DNA of 64,000 nt from Giardia muris (lineage: Eukaryota; Fornicata; Diplomonadida; Hexamitidae). The notes under the pieces are model-generated. The model had not been told where the DNA came from. It was given only the letters and a program-made list of their open reading frames with translations, and ran no database searches. The stretch's first letter is position 1; every line of letters begins with the position of its first letter. The DNA is taken from contig CM016928.1 of the NCBI GenBank assembly GCA_006247105.1, forward strand, positions 992,001 to 1,056,000, in the 5' to 3' direction. Shown here one piece after another: positions 36,437-46,202 of this stretch. Made by a program: the position numbers and the translations under genes.

Positions 36437-37360
36437 ATGATGAAGACGCCAGGACCCTTTGAGACCAACTTCTCGGATGCCCAACGGGAGCTCGTGGGGA
36501 GGGTAGAGGCGTCGTATACCTGTGGGGCCACAGACCCTGGGGCGTATGCAGACGCGTTCAGACTTGCACAGAGCATTCCGACAAACCCTACTGCATATTC
36601 TGTCTTGTTGCGGTGCGTTCGGGAAGGGTCGCTGGGGCTCGAGCGTGTGATAAGCGATAGTATGAACCTTTGTTTAGCCATGCCAAAGAGCTTCCAGTCC
36701 TGGGCGTATCGCCTGAGCATCATGTCTGAGTTACCCATAGCGAGGGCTCTGGAAATGCATCGTGTGGATGATAAGCAGCTGATCGACCAGGTCCTGAAGA
36801 AGGATAGGAAGAACTACCATGCGTTGGATTATCACTTATCGGTCCTGAGCCGACTGGTGAGGACTGAGGGTGGGAGTGCGCTTATCAAAGATGCCAGGAA
36901 GCAGTTTGAACAACACATCCTGGATGACTACAAGAATAATAGTGCTTGGGCCTTTCGGCTTTCGTGTCTACGATTACAACTCTCCGTTGATCGGTCAGAC
37001 TTGGAACACCTCATACAGGGTGAGATGCGGTTCATCCAGCCAATCCTTGAGCTGACCCCCCGAAATGCTTCTCTCTGGGACTATGTCAAGGGCCTTCACG
37101 ACCTGGCGATGGCGGCGGCCATGGAAGCTGATCGCCAGGCCCTCTATGACCTTGTTTGTAACTATTCAAGCACAGACGATGATGCCGCTATCTCTCCAGA
37201 GGCCGTGATGGTCAGATACCTCCTTTTACCAGTGGAGGAGCGCCAGCTCTTCATTCCCCTCGTACAGAGGCTAGTCCTCCTTGACCCCGAACGCTCCGAA
37301 TTCTGGAAACGTGCTGCACAACGCCTTGAGCAGAGGGAATGGCCCCGGAGCCCGGAGTGA
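36437..37360 (+). CDS. FNTA: protein farnesyl/geranylgeranyl transferase alpha subunit
   Basis: 307 residues. Helical-pair PPTA repeats are visible: KNYHALDYHLSVLSRL, NNSAWAFRLSCLRL, NASLWDYVKGLHDL, and an earlier PKSFQSWAYRLSIM. These align in order and spacing with the repeats of FTase/GGTase-I alpha (KNYHAWQHR, NNSVWNQRYF, NESAWNYLKG). The subunit partners a beta chain to attach isoprenoids to CaaX proteins such as Ras-like GTPases. The usual His/Arg at the ends of some motifs are replaced, so it is divergent. Two ATGs (36437, 36440) are equally possible. Confidence 0.82.
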   Translation: MMKTPGPFETNFSDAQRELVGRVEASYTCGATDPGAYADAFRLAQSIPTNPTAYSVLLRCVREGSLGLERVISDSMNLCLAMPKSFQSWAYRLSIMSELPIARALEMHRVDDKQLIDQVLKKDRKNYHALDYHLSVLSRLVRTEGGSALIKDARKQFEQHILDDYKNNSAWAFRLSCLRLQLSVDRSDLEHLIQGEMRFIQPILELTPRNASLWDYVKGLHDLAMAAAMEADRQALYDLVCNYSSTDDDAAISPEAVMVRYLLLPVEERQLFIPLVQRLVLLDPERSEFWKRAAQRLEQREWPRSPE

Positions 37361-37362
37361 AC
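37356..37362 (+). terminator. AGTGAAC poly(A) signal overlapping the stop
   Basis: The TGA stop (37358-37360) of the prenyltransferase gene is inside AGTGAAC. Confidence 0.55.
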
Positions 37363-37460
37363 ACGCCGCCTCGGCCTCTCTTCCTTTTCATGCCTCCGGT
37401 GATTTAGGCGTGGTTTCCGGGCTACTAAGCTCAGAATGGTCACAAAGTTGATAGATTAAA

Positions 37461-40400
37461 ATGTCGGACCTGGTGCGCGAGTACCACGAGCTCGAGGCCC
37501 TAGCTAACGAGCGTATGAGCTCGCACGGGGGTGGGGGCGGCGGGGGCGATCATCCTGGAGCTATGCATGGCGAGCAACAGGAGGAGGTGACACCACTCAT
37601 CGCTCCTCTTACGATTCAAACGGCCACCCACGTGCCTTGGCCATTGACACAGCACAAGCGGCATCAAACCCCGCGCGACTCGGAGCGAGGCGTAGCTGAA
37701 GAACCTTCGCAACCATCTCCAACGGCATCGTTGTTGAACACTCTCCAAGTTAAGACTAGAAAGGCCATGTCCCGGTTTCGACGGCGACCTGTCTACCGAG
37801 CTGGGCATCGGAGAGGGGCGAAGGCACAATTCTCTCCACGGAAGCTCTACCTGCATGCCCCTCCTTCGGCCGAGGCCCCTCGGAATGTCATTAAGAACAC
37901 CAAGTATAACGCGTTCACATTCATCCCGAAGATTCTGTACGAGCAGTTCCGCTACTTCTTCAACCTCTACTTCTTGGGGATTACGATCACACAGTTCTTC
38001 CCGCCTCTAAAGGTGGGCTTCCTCTTCACGTACATCGCCCCGCTAGTCCTCGTCCTTTCCATCACGATGTGCAAGGAGCTGATCGACGACGTCCGGCGCG
38101 CCGTGAGAGATAGGGCCGTCAACAATGAGGAGTACATGCGCCTACAGCCTGATGCCAGCTCCAGCGACGACGTCCAGCCTATCAAATCGAGAGATATAGT
38201 GGTGGGGGACATCCTGGTCCTGCACCCGGGACAGCGGGTCCCGGCGGATTGCGTCGTCCTGCACCTTGTGAGCGATGATACCCCAGTCGCAGAGTGCTAT
38301 GCAAAATCCGATCAGCTCGATGGGGAGACCGACTGGAAGATGCGAAGGCCTCTAGCCTTTACCCAGGAGCGTGGGATTTCGTTCCTGACGTCCTCTGAGT
38401 CCCGTGCCATCTTCGAGATCGAGGCTGCAAATAAGAGGCTCTATAACTTCGCCGGGCGGGCCATCTATAGACAGGCCGAGGGCGGAGGCAGAGATAGAGA
38501 CAGAGACGGTGTTGGTGGTATCCAGACAGAAGCCATCACTCTGGACAACACCATCTGGGCATCGATGGTTTTGACCTCTCCGACCGATGCAGTCGTTTTG
38601 GTCGTTTACACTGGTGGTGAGACGCGCCAAAGGCTGAACACGAACGCCCCGCGAGTCAAGTCAGGGCTTTTTGACCACGAGGTCGATCGCAAGTCCATGT
38701 ACCTCTTTTGGATTCAGTTTGTGGCCGCCTTCATCTACGGGGCGCTCTCGGGCCACTCCCCTCTGCACTCCACCTTCTACTTGACATGCTTCCGGTTCCT
38801 CCTGCTCTTCTCGGCCCTCATCCCAATCTCTTTGCGGGTCAACATCGACCTTGCAAAGATCCTCTTCTCTATCCTGATCAGGCGTGACAAGGAGATGCAG
38901 ACTCCAGTGGTTCGAAGCACGACGATCCCTGAGCAGCTCGGCCGCATCGGATACGTCATGTCGGATAAGACCGGGACTCTGACGCAAAACTCCATGACCT
39001 TTCGTTCCCTTCGTATCGGGGTGGGGTCCTACGACACCCTGACCTCTGCAGACTACGATGCCTTGCGTGAGTTGGTGCATACCGCGTACGTGGCTGACGA
39101 TGCCCCGGACGAGCCAAGGTGTACCCGTGCTCGCCAGCTGGTCTCGGACGTTTCTGGGGTCAGTGGGACCACCGACGGGGCGGTCCTTCTACGAACGCTG
39201 AATGGTGCAACCTTTGCCCCCTGTCCTCTTGGCGTCCAGGGCGGCGGGCTCGCGACGCAGCAGGTTATCAACCGGCGTCTCCTTGAAGCGCTTCGATCTC
39301 TCGCCCTGTGCAACACGGTTACCCCAATCCTGCGTGAGGGTGCACCAGAGGATGCCGACGTCGATGCTGAGAGTACGCTACGCTGCTGGTCGGCGAGCTA
39401 TTTACGAGAGCTGGCCGCTAGCCAGAAGCTCCCAGGAGCTCCTGCTACTAACACTCTTCCGGCTGGAGTCGATCCGGCTTGTAATCCTGATGTTGAGTTC
39501 ATTACTCTTCAGGCTTCGTCTCCGGATGAGATTTCACTGGTGCATATGGCTGCCACATTGAATCTCACCCTACGTGGTAGGACGAAGGAGCATGTCCTAC
39601 TTCAGACGCCGCTTGGCACGACGGAGCGATACCGAATTCTTTACACCTTCCCTTTCACTTCTGCCAGCAAACGGATGGGGATCGTCCTGCAAGACGAGGA
39701 GAGTGGGCAAGCGACGTTGTACATGAAGGGTGCAGACTCCGTCATGTTGAGCCTTGCAGTGGGCGAGACGCTTTGGGTGAGCGAGCAGGTCACCGCTCTT
39801 GCCTCGAAGGGGCTTCGGACCCTAGTCTTTGGGCAGCGGGACCTGACACAGGAGGAAGTGGAAGAGTTCGGGCGCTTGTACAAGAAAGCCTCAGAGGCCA
39901 TTGAGAACCGTGCCACACGTATGGCCGAGGCTGAGGCAACACTACTTCGAGCTCTGACGATCACTGCCGTAACCGGTGTCGAGGATCGACTTCAACAGGA
40001 CGTCAAGCTGACCATCCAGAACCTCCAGGCAGCCGGGATCAGGGTTTTCCTACTTACCGGTGACAAGAGTGACACATCACGCTGCATCGCGACCTCGACT
40101 GGCCTATTGACTCCTGGGACTCAGTTCTATGAGATCACTAGAGATACCTATGCCTCGAAACTCGCAACCGTCCCCGGGCATAGCCTTGAGCTCATGCCAC
40201 AGCGGGATAACCTTTCGGACCGTGGGCTCATTACTGGCGAGAAGGTCAAAGCCTCTCTACTCTTCTGCGAGTACATCTTCACGGAGCTCGAGAGGATCGC
40301 GGAACGTGGCTACGTCGACGTCCCCGTCGTCGATGGAGACGTCCTGTCTGCCGTCATTGAGACCCTTCCAAGCTTCACTCTGAAAGAGTTCCGAGGCGAG

Positions 40401-41600
40401 ACGATTGGGAAGACTGAGCGGAAGCTAGCTTCCCAGGCTGAACAGGCCGTTTTACAGCAGACGGGACTTCCGGATAGAAGAAGATGCAAGAAGCCGAAGT
40501 ATAACGCCCGTCTTGGGACCGGCTTGGCCAGTATGTTCATCCTCACCGTTTCTCGTTGTCCATCATTCATTTGTGCCCGTTGTTCGCCGGAACAGAAGGC
40601 AATCATCACGAAGATGGTCGGGGTGATGCATACGGATGCTGTCTGTTGCGATACCAAGTGTCGTTGTCGTCGCTCGAAGGTTGGGGTTCTAGCTATTGGA
40701 GATGGCGGGAATGACGTCTCGATGATTCAGGCCGCCTCGGTTGGCGTGGGACTCGCTGGGAAAGAAGGGCAACAAGCGAGCTTGGCGGCAGACTTCTCAT
40801 TACAACGGTTCTCAGATCTTTCATCACTTTTGCTATATCACGGACGGCTTAATACGATCCGTGCGTATGGGATGGCCCACTTCATCTTCGGACGAGGTTT
40901 GGCGATCACGGTTATGCAGGCGATCTTTTCCGCTCTATTCTACTTCTCGACGGTGCCCCTCTTCACGGGGTGGCTATTGCTCGGTTACACGGTTGTTTAC
41001 ACCTCTCTCCCCGTCATCGCCATCTGTCTTGATAAGGACCTGCCACGTTCCTACATGCTCGAGTATCCGCGACTGTACCAAGATAGTTTGAGGAATATCC
41101 ATGGGTCAACACGACAGTTCCTCAAGTGGATTGCCATCAGCATCTTTCAAGGGACTGTGATCATGTTTCTGGCGCAGTTCCTGATCGGAGGGCGTCCAGA
41201 CGAGCTTTCTGGCGCAAACTTCTACAACATGACGTGCATGACGTTCACAACCCTGATCATCGTCGAGCTTCTAACGCTCGGGTTCAGCATTCACGAGTGG
41301 ACGCCGGTGATGTTCGGGACGGAGCTCTTATCCCTCGTGGTGTACGTCGCCTCGATCTTCTTCTTACCCCAATACTTCGACTATCACATGATCCTGTCCC
41401 TGCTGTACTGGGTCAACGTCTCCATCACCGCTGCCTCGGCGACGCTTCCCCCCTACATAGTCCGGTGGCTACGGCAATCAATCCGCCCGACGAATTCCGA
41501 GCGTCTTCGACGGCAATACTTGCGGGAGCGTTGCCACCGCTGCAAGAACAAGTGCGAGAAGGAGAAGAAGCGGGACACAAACCCCTCAGAGAGCCCCTGA
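37461..41600 (+). CDS. P4-type ATPase (phospholipid flippase), Neo1/ATP9 class
   Basis: 1379 residues from ATG 37461 (agattaaaATG). P4 signatures: actuator motif QLDGETDWKMRRP (~285), phosphorylation site SDKTGTLTQNSM (~502), LLTGDKSDTSRCIA, and the hinge GDGGNDVSMIQAASVGVGL (~1080). QLDGETDWK and the N-terminal FFNLYFLGITITQFFPPLK resemble yeast Neo1 and human ATP9 more than Drs2 types (which have DGETNLK). About ten membrane segments are visible. It moves phospholipids to the cytosolic leaflet at endomembranes. A ~100-residue disordered N-terminus and a Cys/Lys-rich C-terminus (CHRCKNKCEKEKK) flank the core. Confidence 0.93.
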   Translation: MSDLVREYHELEALANERMSSHGGGGGGGDHPGAMHGEQQEEVTPLIAPLTIQTATHVPWPLTQHKRHQTPRDSERGVAEEPSQPSPTASLLNTLQVKTRKAMSRFRRRPVYRAGHRRGAKAQFSPRKLYLHAPPSAEAPRNVIKNTKYNAFTFIPKILYEQFRYFFNLYFLGITITQFFPPLKVGFLFTYIAPLVLVLSITMCKELIDDVRRAVRDRAVNNEEYMRLQPDASSSDDVQPIKSRDIVVGDILVLHPGQRVPADCVVLHLVSDDTPVAECYAKSDQLDGETDWKMRRPLAFTQERGISFLTSSESRAIFEIEAANKRLYNFAGRAIYRQAEGGGRDRDRDGVGGIQTEAITLDNTIWASMVLTSPTDAVVLVVYTGGETRQRLNTNAPRVKSGLFDHEVDRKSMYLFWIQFVAAFIYGALSGHSPLHSTFYLTCFRFLLLFSALIPISLRVNIDLAKILFSILIRRDKEMQTPVVRSTTIPEQLGRIGYVMSDKTGTLTQNSMTFRSLRIGVGSYDTLTSADYDALRELVHTAYVADDAPDEPRCTRARQLVSDVSGVSGTTDGAVLLRTLNGATFAPCPLGVQGGGLATQQVINRRLLEALRSLALCNTVTPILREGAPEDADVDAESTLRCWSASYLRELAASQKLPGAPATNTLPAGVDPACNPDVEFITLQASSPDEISLVHMAATLNLTLRGRTKEHVLLQTPLGTTERYRILYTFPFTSASKRMGIVLQDEESGQATLYMKGADSVMLSLAVGETLWVSEQVTALASKGLRTLVFGQRDLTQEEVEEFGRLYKKASEAIENRATRMAEAEATLLRALTITAVTGVEDRLQQDVKLTIQNLQAAGIRVFLLTGDKSDTSRCIATSTGLLTPGTQFYEITRDTYASKLATVPGHSLELMPQRDNLSDRGLITGEKVKASLLFCEYIFTELERIAERGYVDVPVVDGDVLSAVIETLPSFTLKEFRGETIGKTERKLASQAEQAVLQQTGLPDRRRCKKPKYNARLGTGLASMFILTVSRCPSFICARCSPEQKAIITKMVGVMHTDAVCCDTKCRCRRSKVGVLAIGDGGNDVSMIQAASVGVGLAGKEGQQASLAADFSLQRFSDLSSLLLYHGRLNTIRAYGMAHFIFGRGLAITVMQAIFSALFYFSTVPLFTGWLLLGYTVVYTSLPVIAICLDKDLPRSYMLEYPRLYQDSLRNIHGSTRQFLKWIAISIFQGTVIMFLAQFLIGGRPDELSGANFYNMTCMTFTTLIIVELLTLGFSIHEWTPVMFGTELLSLVVYVASIFFLPQYFDYHMILSLLYWVNVSITAASATLPPYIVRWLRQSIRPTNSERLRRQYLRERCHRCKNKCEKEKKRDTNPSESP

Positions 41601-41637
41601 CTCGACTGGACGACACACTTGACCGCGGTCCAAAAAT

Positions 41638-41934
41638 ATGGCTTCCGAGCTCGACGAAACCATCAAGCGCATCTCGACTCGGCGGGGCGTTGAAGGGATC
41701 GTGATCATCAACTCCGATGGCATCCCAATCCGTACGTCGCTTGATGAGGAGCAAGCGACGATCTATGCTGGGATTTGCTCCCAGCTTGTGATGAAGGGTC
41801 GTGCCCTTATCAACGCAATAGACCCCTCGGATGAGCTACGCCTCCTGCGATTCCGCTCGCGGAAGTACGAGCTCTTATTGGCACCAGACAAGGGCTATGT
41901 GATGATCGTTATTCAGAACCCTCAGGTCGAGTGA
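41638..41934 (+). CDS. dynein light chain, roadblock/LC7 type
   Basis: 98 residues, the normal length for the family. Recognisable segments are ETIKRISTRRGVEGIVIINS, DGIPIRTSLD, and the closing YVMIVIQNP. It would be a homodimeric accessory chain of cytoplasmic or axonemal dynein. The start follows ccaaaaatATG. No intron is present. The last 26 bases overlap the 3' end of the converging coiled-coil gene, and the stop lies in AGTGAA. Confidence 0.93.
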   Translation: MASELDETIKRISTRRGVEGIVIINSDGIPIRTSLDEEQATIYAGICSQLVMKGRALINAIDPSDELRLLRFRSRKYELLLAPDKGYVMIVIQNPQVE

Positions 41935-43084
41935 AACCATGCTTATTCCTAGCGGCGTTGATGAGCGCCCGTTGAAGGTGCGCCTTCTGAGTGGTGAGGG
42001 TTTCGATCTCGGCCTCGTACTCTGATAGTCGAGCCGCCAAATGCTCACTATCTGTTACATAACCCTCATACTGCTGTACACGTTCCTCAGCGATTCTAAG
42101 CCTCTCCCGACAAGCTGCAAGCTCATCTATGGCTATTAATTGGCCAGTATGCTCAGACTCAAGAGTCTTGAGCTTCTCTTCTGTCGTTGAGTACTGTCGC
42201 CTTAAGGAGACGTTATTCTGCTCTAAGGTCCGAACTTGTTGTCTTAACCGATCGATTGTGGCACGACTCTCCTCTAGTTCCGTACAGACTTGCTCGACGG
42301 TTCTCTCACCAAGGACTCCTGCTATTCGACGTAGTTCACGAGCTTGACGTCGCACTACAGCCTCTGTGGTCAAGAGCTTAGCATGATCATCATCTGCCTT
42401 TGTCGTTTGTGCCAGAAGGGTTTCATAATCGACCTGTAGTTCTTCATAGCGTAGGCAAGCCTCGGAACACTGTGTCTCCTTTTTCCGAAGCTCCTGTTTA
42501 AGAGTTAGTAACTCTGTCGAGAGATTAGTGTTCTTTCTCTCCTCCTCATTGAGTTGTATTCGTAGGGCATCAACTTCGTGCTTAAGGATGGCCATGGTGC
42601 GTAGAATACCTGCTCTCTTAGACCCTCCACCCTTGGAGGCACTTATACCGAGATCTTCTTCTCGTGATAGAATGGCATTGTTAGCGATATCAAGCTCACG
42701 TCTTTGAGCTTCCGCAAGCTCTTCAAGCTCAGTGATCCGACGGTTCCGTTCCACCAGCACGGCTTCGAGACGTTGTTGTTTCTCTATGGCGGCTTCGAGA
42801 CCACTTTTCTGCGCCGATATACATAGCCGTGCCTCGATCTTCGTACTGTACTGCCGGAGCTGTTCGTTCTCCTTGCGTAGCTCCGTTCGCTCCTTGCTAA
42901 GCTTCTCTAACTGCTGGCGTTGTGCGCTGATTCTACGGGTATCCGCATCATGTTGTCGCCGAAGGTGCTCGGCCTCCATGACGGCCTCGGCTAGCTTGTC
43001 CTGGGCACTATGGCACCTCGCCGTTGTCCTCTCAAGCTGGCGTTGAGTCTCTGCCAAGGCACGGCCGTCCACTACGCTCGGCAT
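41909..43084 (-). CDS. long coiled-coil protein
   Basis: 391 residues, nearly all heptad-rich coiled coil (LRRQHDADTRRISAQRQQLE, LEQNNVSLRRQYSTTEEKLK), with no globular domain. It is probably a cytoskeletal, basal-body or tethering protein; nothing more specific can be said. ATG 43084 is embedded in AGTAAATG, the poly(A) signal of the gene just upstream on the same strand. It overlaps the roadblock gene at its 3' end. Confidence 0.75.
   Translation of the reverse strand: MPSVVDGRALAETQRQLERTTARCHSAQDKLAEAVMEAEHLRRQHDADTRRISAQRQQLEKLSKERTELRKENEQLRQYSTKIEARLCISAQKSGLEAAIEKQQRLEAVLVERNRRITELEELAEAQRRELDIANNAILSREEDLGISASKGGGSKRAGILRTMAILKHEVDALRIQLNEEERKNTNLSTELLTLKQELRKKETQCSEACLRYEELQVDYETLLAQTTKADDDHAKLLTTEAVVRRQARELRRIAGVLGERTVEQVCTELEESRATIDRLRQQVRTLEQNNVSLRRQYSTTEEKLKTLESEHTGQLIAIDELAACRERLRIAEERVQQYEGYVTDSEHLAARLSEYEAEIETLTTQKAHLQRALINAARNKHGFTRPEGSE
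41930..41935 (+). terminator. AGTGAA signal overlapping the roadblock stop
   Basis: The TGA stop (41932-41934) is inside AGTGAA, and the whole lies antisense to the coiled-coil gene. Confidence 0.45.
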
Positions 43085-43089
43085 TTACT
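43083..43089 (-). terminator. AGTAAAT poly(A) signal overlapping the next ATG
   Basis: AGTAAATG on the minus strand serves as a likely poly(A) signal 11 bases after the FACT gene stop (43100-43102) and contains the start codon of the next gene. Confidence 0.5.
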
Positions 43090-43099
43090 ATCGAGGGAA

Positions 43100-45019
43100 C
43101 TAATCGCGATATGGCCAAGTCGAAGGGAAGGGGATGTCCGTGATCAAGCAGTCCTGAGGGCGAATGTCCTCGTAGAGCTCGAAGGCCTGGCGACGGTTCT
43201 GGGCGCGCTCGAACGCCTGGGCCTCCGGGGTGGCGATGCTTCTCTCACTGTTTTCGGTACTGACACCGGAATCGTCGTCGTAGGAACTACTTTCTTCTGC
43301 AGGGACGTCATGGTAATCTTGGTCCTCACTTTCTTCTTCCTGCTCAAAGCCCGACCCAGGATCGATATGAACCTTACTCGCCGCCTGGAAGGTGGCCTTG
43401 ACGTCTGCTATGTGTACGACGTCTGAGAAGTATTCAACAATTGAGGTGGTATAATCTCGTGGGATATCCAAGAACTCGTGCATCGGTTGCCCCTTTAGGT
43501 GAATGCATAGCTTAACACGATCATCCCGCATCCCGTCGGACTCTATGGAGACACGAAGGATGACACGATAGGGGATGTACTCCGGAGAATAGGGAGCCAA
43601 CAGCAAGCCATAGCGCGCGTCCAGGAAGTAGAGGTACATCGTCTTCTGCTTCAAAGGGGAATACTTGCACCTGACGTACGAGACCTGGTCGTTGGGGTAA
43701 GGGTTAGGATTCGGGACTCCAAAGGCTCGGAAATGAATCCCACCAAGAAGGTTGTTACACCCAAGGACCGTTTGTGACCTCTCGGTGAAGATAAACCCTT
43801 TCCCTGGGTTGAGGAAGTAGAAGATACGGGGGATGACCAAGTACATCTCAGCATTCCACAAGCACGCCTGTCTTGACGTCAACGACTTCGTGAAGAGGCT
43901 CTCGGGACCAAAGGGCTCGTTCTCCTCGGGAGCATCAAGGCCATATCCAAACCTTGATGTATCATCCATTCGGAAGATCTGCAATAGCCTTTCCCGAGTA
44001 TGCTCGTCTTCAGGTATTATCACCTCGCGATTCAGCTTCTTCGACGTCAAGGCGAAACAGATCTTGTCCGAGCCCTTACAAATCCCCTGGCTTTGACCTT
44101 GCGCGAAGATGACGATGAGGAAGTACTCCGGAGTATCGTCACGCTCGTTCTGCTTCTCGACGAAGAGATAACGCAAAAGAGAATCTCTGCGAAAGATCAG
44201 GTCCAGTGATGCGGAGAAAAGTCTGAAGCTATCGACATTGAGCTCAAGTGTGCACTTCATGGACTTAGTGGTGAAGACGGTGACATCCGGAATGCTCAGG
44301 ATACGCCCACTGCTGGACTTATCCACCACACGCGAAACAGCGGAATAGATGTAAGAATGTTCTTCCTTTTCAGGGATACTGAAGATCAGCTCTGCTAGGC
44401 GTGAGCCCTGACCCTCCCCGGGCATCTTCTTCAAAGATAATGATAAGTCGCGAGTCCCAAGGCTTTTGAAGTCCTCAATGTTTGCGGTAGGAATATGGAA
44501 GAAAAGTCGATCCACTGGGTCTTCATCTAATGAAATGTCATCCTCAGTACTCTCGTCGCCAGAGCCCTCCTGGTTATCTCCCTCGGCCTGCTCCCCAGAA
44601 TCTCCTAATGGTTGCTCCATCTCTTCCACCTCTGGCATAAACGTGATGGCACAGCTTGAGACTGACAACTGGCCCCAATTCCAACCACGTGCATCATATA
44701 TACGATCAAGCACCTTCAATTGCATGGTATCCATCATGAAGCTCATCAACTTCTCCTTATCAGCGGCTGGGATCCGGCTGAACGTGTGGAAGATCGTTGG
44801 GTCCGTCAGATAGACCGTCATCTCGAGGAGCAGAGTGTTATTCTCCCGCTTCCCAATAGGGGCGACGGCAACCATACGGATATCGTCAACCCTAAGGTAT
44901 AGGGTCAGGGACACCCTCCCGGTCCCGACAAACTCCAGCTCTTGCGGACGCAGAGTCAGGTTCCCCATCGTCGACCCCGTCGGGGTATCCAAAAGGAAGA
45001 CCTGATAGGTCAACGCCAT
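43100..45019 (-). CDS. SSRP1: FACT complex subunit SSRP1/Pob3
   Basis: 639 residues from ATG 45019, which abuts the upstream stop (TAA-A-ATG); the 28 codons further upstream belong to the ankyrin gene's 3' end. The strongest signature is DARGWNWGQLSVSSCAITF, matching the GWNWG element after the N-terminal PH domain of SSRP1. The FHIPTANI strand, a long middle double-PH region (LRYLFVEKQNERDDTPEYFL, RIFYFLNPGKGFIFTERSQ) and an acidic Ser-rich tail follow. There is no HMG box, as in Pob3. It should act with SPT16 as a histone chaperone. Confidence 0.8.
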   Translation of the reverse strand: MALTYQVFLLDTPTGSTMGNLTLRPQELEFVGTGRVSLTLYLRVDDIRMVAVAPIGKRENNTLLLEMTVYLTDPTIFHTFSRIPAADKEKLMSFMMDTMQLKVLDRIYDARGWNWGQLSVSSCAITFMPEVEEMEQPLGDSGEQAEGDNQEGSGDESTEDDISLDEDPVDRLFFHIPTANIEDFKSLGTRDLSLSLKKMPGEGQGSRLAELIFSIPEKEEHSYIYSAVSRVVDKSSSGRILSIPDVTVFTTKSMKCTLELNVDSFRLFSASLDLIFRRDSLLRYLFVEKQNERDDTPEYFLIVIFAQGQSQGICKGSDKICFALTSKKLNREVIIPEDEHTRERLLQIFRMDDTSRFGYGLDAPEENEPFGPESLFTKSLTSRQACLWNAEMYLVIPRIFYFLNPGKGFIFTERSQTVLGCNNLLGGIHFRAFGVPNPNPYPNDQVSYVRCKYSPLKQKTMYLYFLDARYGLLLAPYSPEYIPYRVILRVSIESDGMRDDRVKLCIHLKGQPMHEFLDIPRDYTTSIVEYFSDVVHIADVKATFQAASKVHIDPGSGFEQEEESEDQDYHDVPAEESSSYDDDSGVSTENSERSIATPEAQAFERAQNRRQAFELYEDIRPQDCLITDIPFPSTWPYRD

Positions 45020-45025
45020 TTTACT
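45020..45025 (-). terminator. AGTAAA signal overlapping stop and abutting the next start
   Basis: The minus-strand AGTAAAATG holds the stop TAA (45021-45023) of the ankyrin gene, its likely poly(A) signal, and the next gene's ATG (45017-45019), one base after the stop. Confidence 0.55.
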
Positions 45026-46169
45026 CGCCCTTCTCCGGCGGCATTGGCTCCCGAAGGCTGAAGACGCTGTCAAACTTGGCAGCGAACACCCGAATAAAGT
45101 CATAGAGCGTCTTGATCTCGCGCCGTGCCTGCTTGAGCTCGGCGAAGAGGAGACGCAAATCCTCTTGTGTCACACTCTCAGGCGCCTCATTCAGCACCGA
45201 GGCCCCCACCCCCCGGCTCTCATGCAAGTCCTCTTCGAACTGATCTGGATACTGCTCCGGTTTCATCATGGTCTCTAACATTGCCGTTAACGTCGCATTC
45301 CGATCCTCAAGTTCCATTATTCGGGATAACTGCTCCATACTTCTTTGTAGGTGACGGGACTCGCGCGCCTGAAACGATTGCCCCAGGCGCTCATCCTCCA
45401 CGAACGTGTAACTATCAACACTGAGCTGGGCGGTCAAGGGAACGGATGAGATAAGTGGGGTATCAAAGGGACTAACCATTGAGACTTGCGGGGTCGAAAT
45501 CATGTTCTGGGTTGCTGGTCCTTTAGAACCACCTCCTCCCCCCTCTTCCACTACAGGACGGTTCTGCTCTCCTGTTGGTATGGCCCCTGGTAATCCCATC
45601 GAGTAGTCCCTAACACTAGGGACGGGAGGCTGCAGTGCTGTAGTCTGGAATGGTAACGACATGTTTGACTGAAGATAGGAGCCGACCTTTGCTGGGGCGT
45701 CCTCCAAGGGGTTTGGAGCATCTCCCCGAAGGATAGCCGCCAACGCGGTCTGATTTGTCTGCTCAGCCACTTGTAATGGTGTCCGCCCGTCACCCGTTTT
45801 GATCTCGCTTTCATAACGGAGCAGGACTAGCATCGCCTCCATACGCCCATTGGTGATGGCCTGGATGAGTGCTGTTTCCCCAGCCTCGTTCTGAACGCCA
45901 GCCTCGAGAGGGGCTAGAAGAGTGACTATCTCCGCATGGCCTGCTGCTGCCGCGAAATGGAGCGCAGTATTCCCACGCCGGTTGCACATCTTCGACTCCT
46001 TCTCCATTAGTAGCTGGCAGATCTCTAGATGGCCACGGTTCGCGGCAAACATGAGGGCGGTCCGACTAAGGAACTGTGCGTCCTGACTCCGCGCGTACTG
46101 CTTCATGTTGCTCCGGATGAAGGTCACGTCTCCGTTGTCGGCCGCAACAAACCAGCGCCTCAAGGTCAT
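45021..46169 (-). CDS. ankyrin repeat protein with C-terminal coiled coil
   Basis: 382 residues. About four ankyrin repeats lie in residues 1-155 (TALMFAANRGHLEICQLL, TALHFAAAAGHAEIVTLL, TALIQAITNGRMEAM). A disordered Pro/Gly/Ser linker (EEGGGGGSKGP) follows, then a coiled coil at ~270-370. The repeat style is that of the Giardia 21.1 family. It ends one base before the FACT gene on the same strand. Confidence 0.82.
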   Translation of the reverse strand: MTLRRWFVAADNGDVTFIRSNMKQYARSQDAQFLSRTALMFAANRGHLEICQLLMEKESKMCNRRGNTALHFAAAAGHAEIVTLLAPLEAGVQNEAGETALIQAITNGRMEAMLVLLRYESEIKTGDGRTPLQVAEQTNQTALAAILRGDAPNPLEDAPAKVGSYLQSNMSLPFQTTALQPPVPSVRDYSMGLPGAIPTGEQNRPVVEEGGGGGSKGPATQNMISTPQVSMVSPFDTPLISSVPLTAQLSVDSYTFVEDERLGQSFQARESRHLQRSMEQLSRIMELEDRNATLTAMLETMMKPEQYPDQFEEDLHESRGVGASVLNEAPESVTQEDLRLLFAELKQARREIKTLYDFIRVFAAKFDSVFSLREPMPPEKGE

Positions 46170-46202
46170 AGGTGATCAACAGGTGGGGACGTTTTATCGT
46201 TT

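Noticed and set aside
39838..39860. CTGACACAG splice-acceptor-like sequence
   Set aside because: It encodes DLTQEE inside an uninterrupted flippase domain with no donor upstream.
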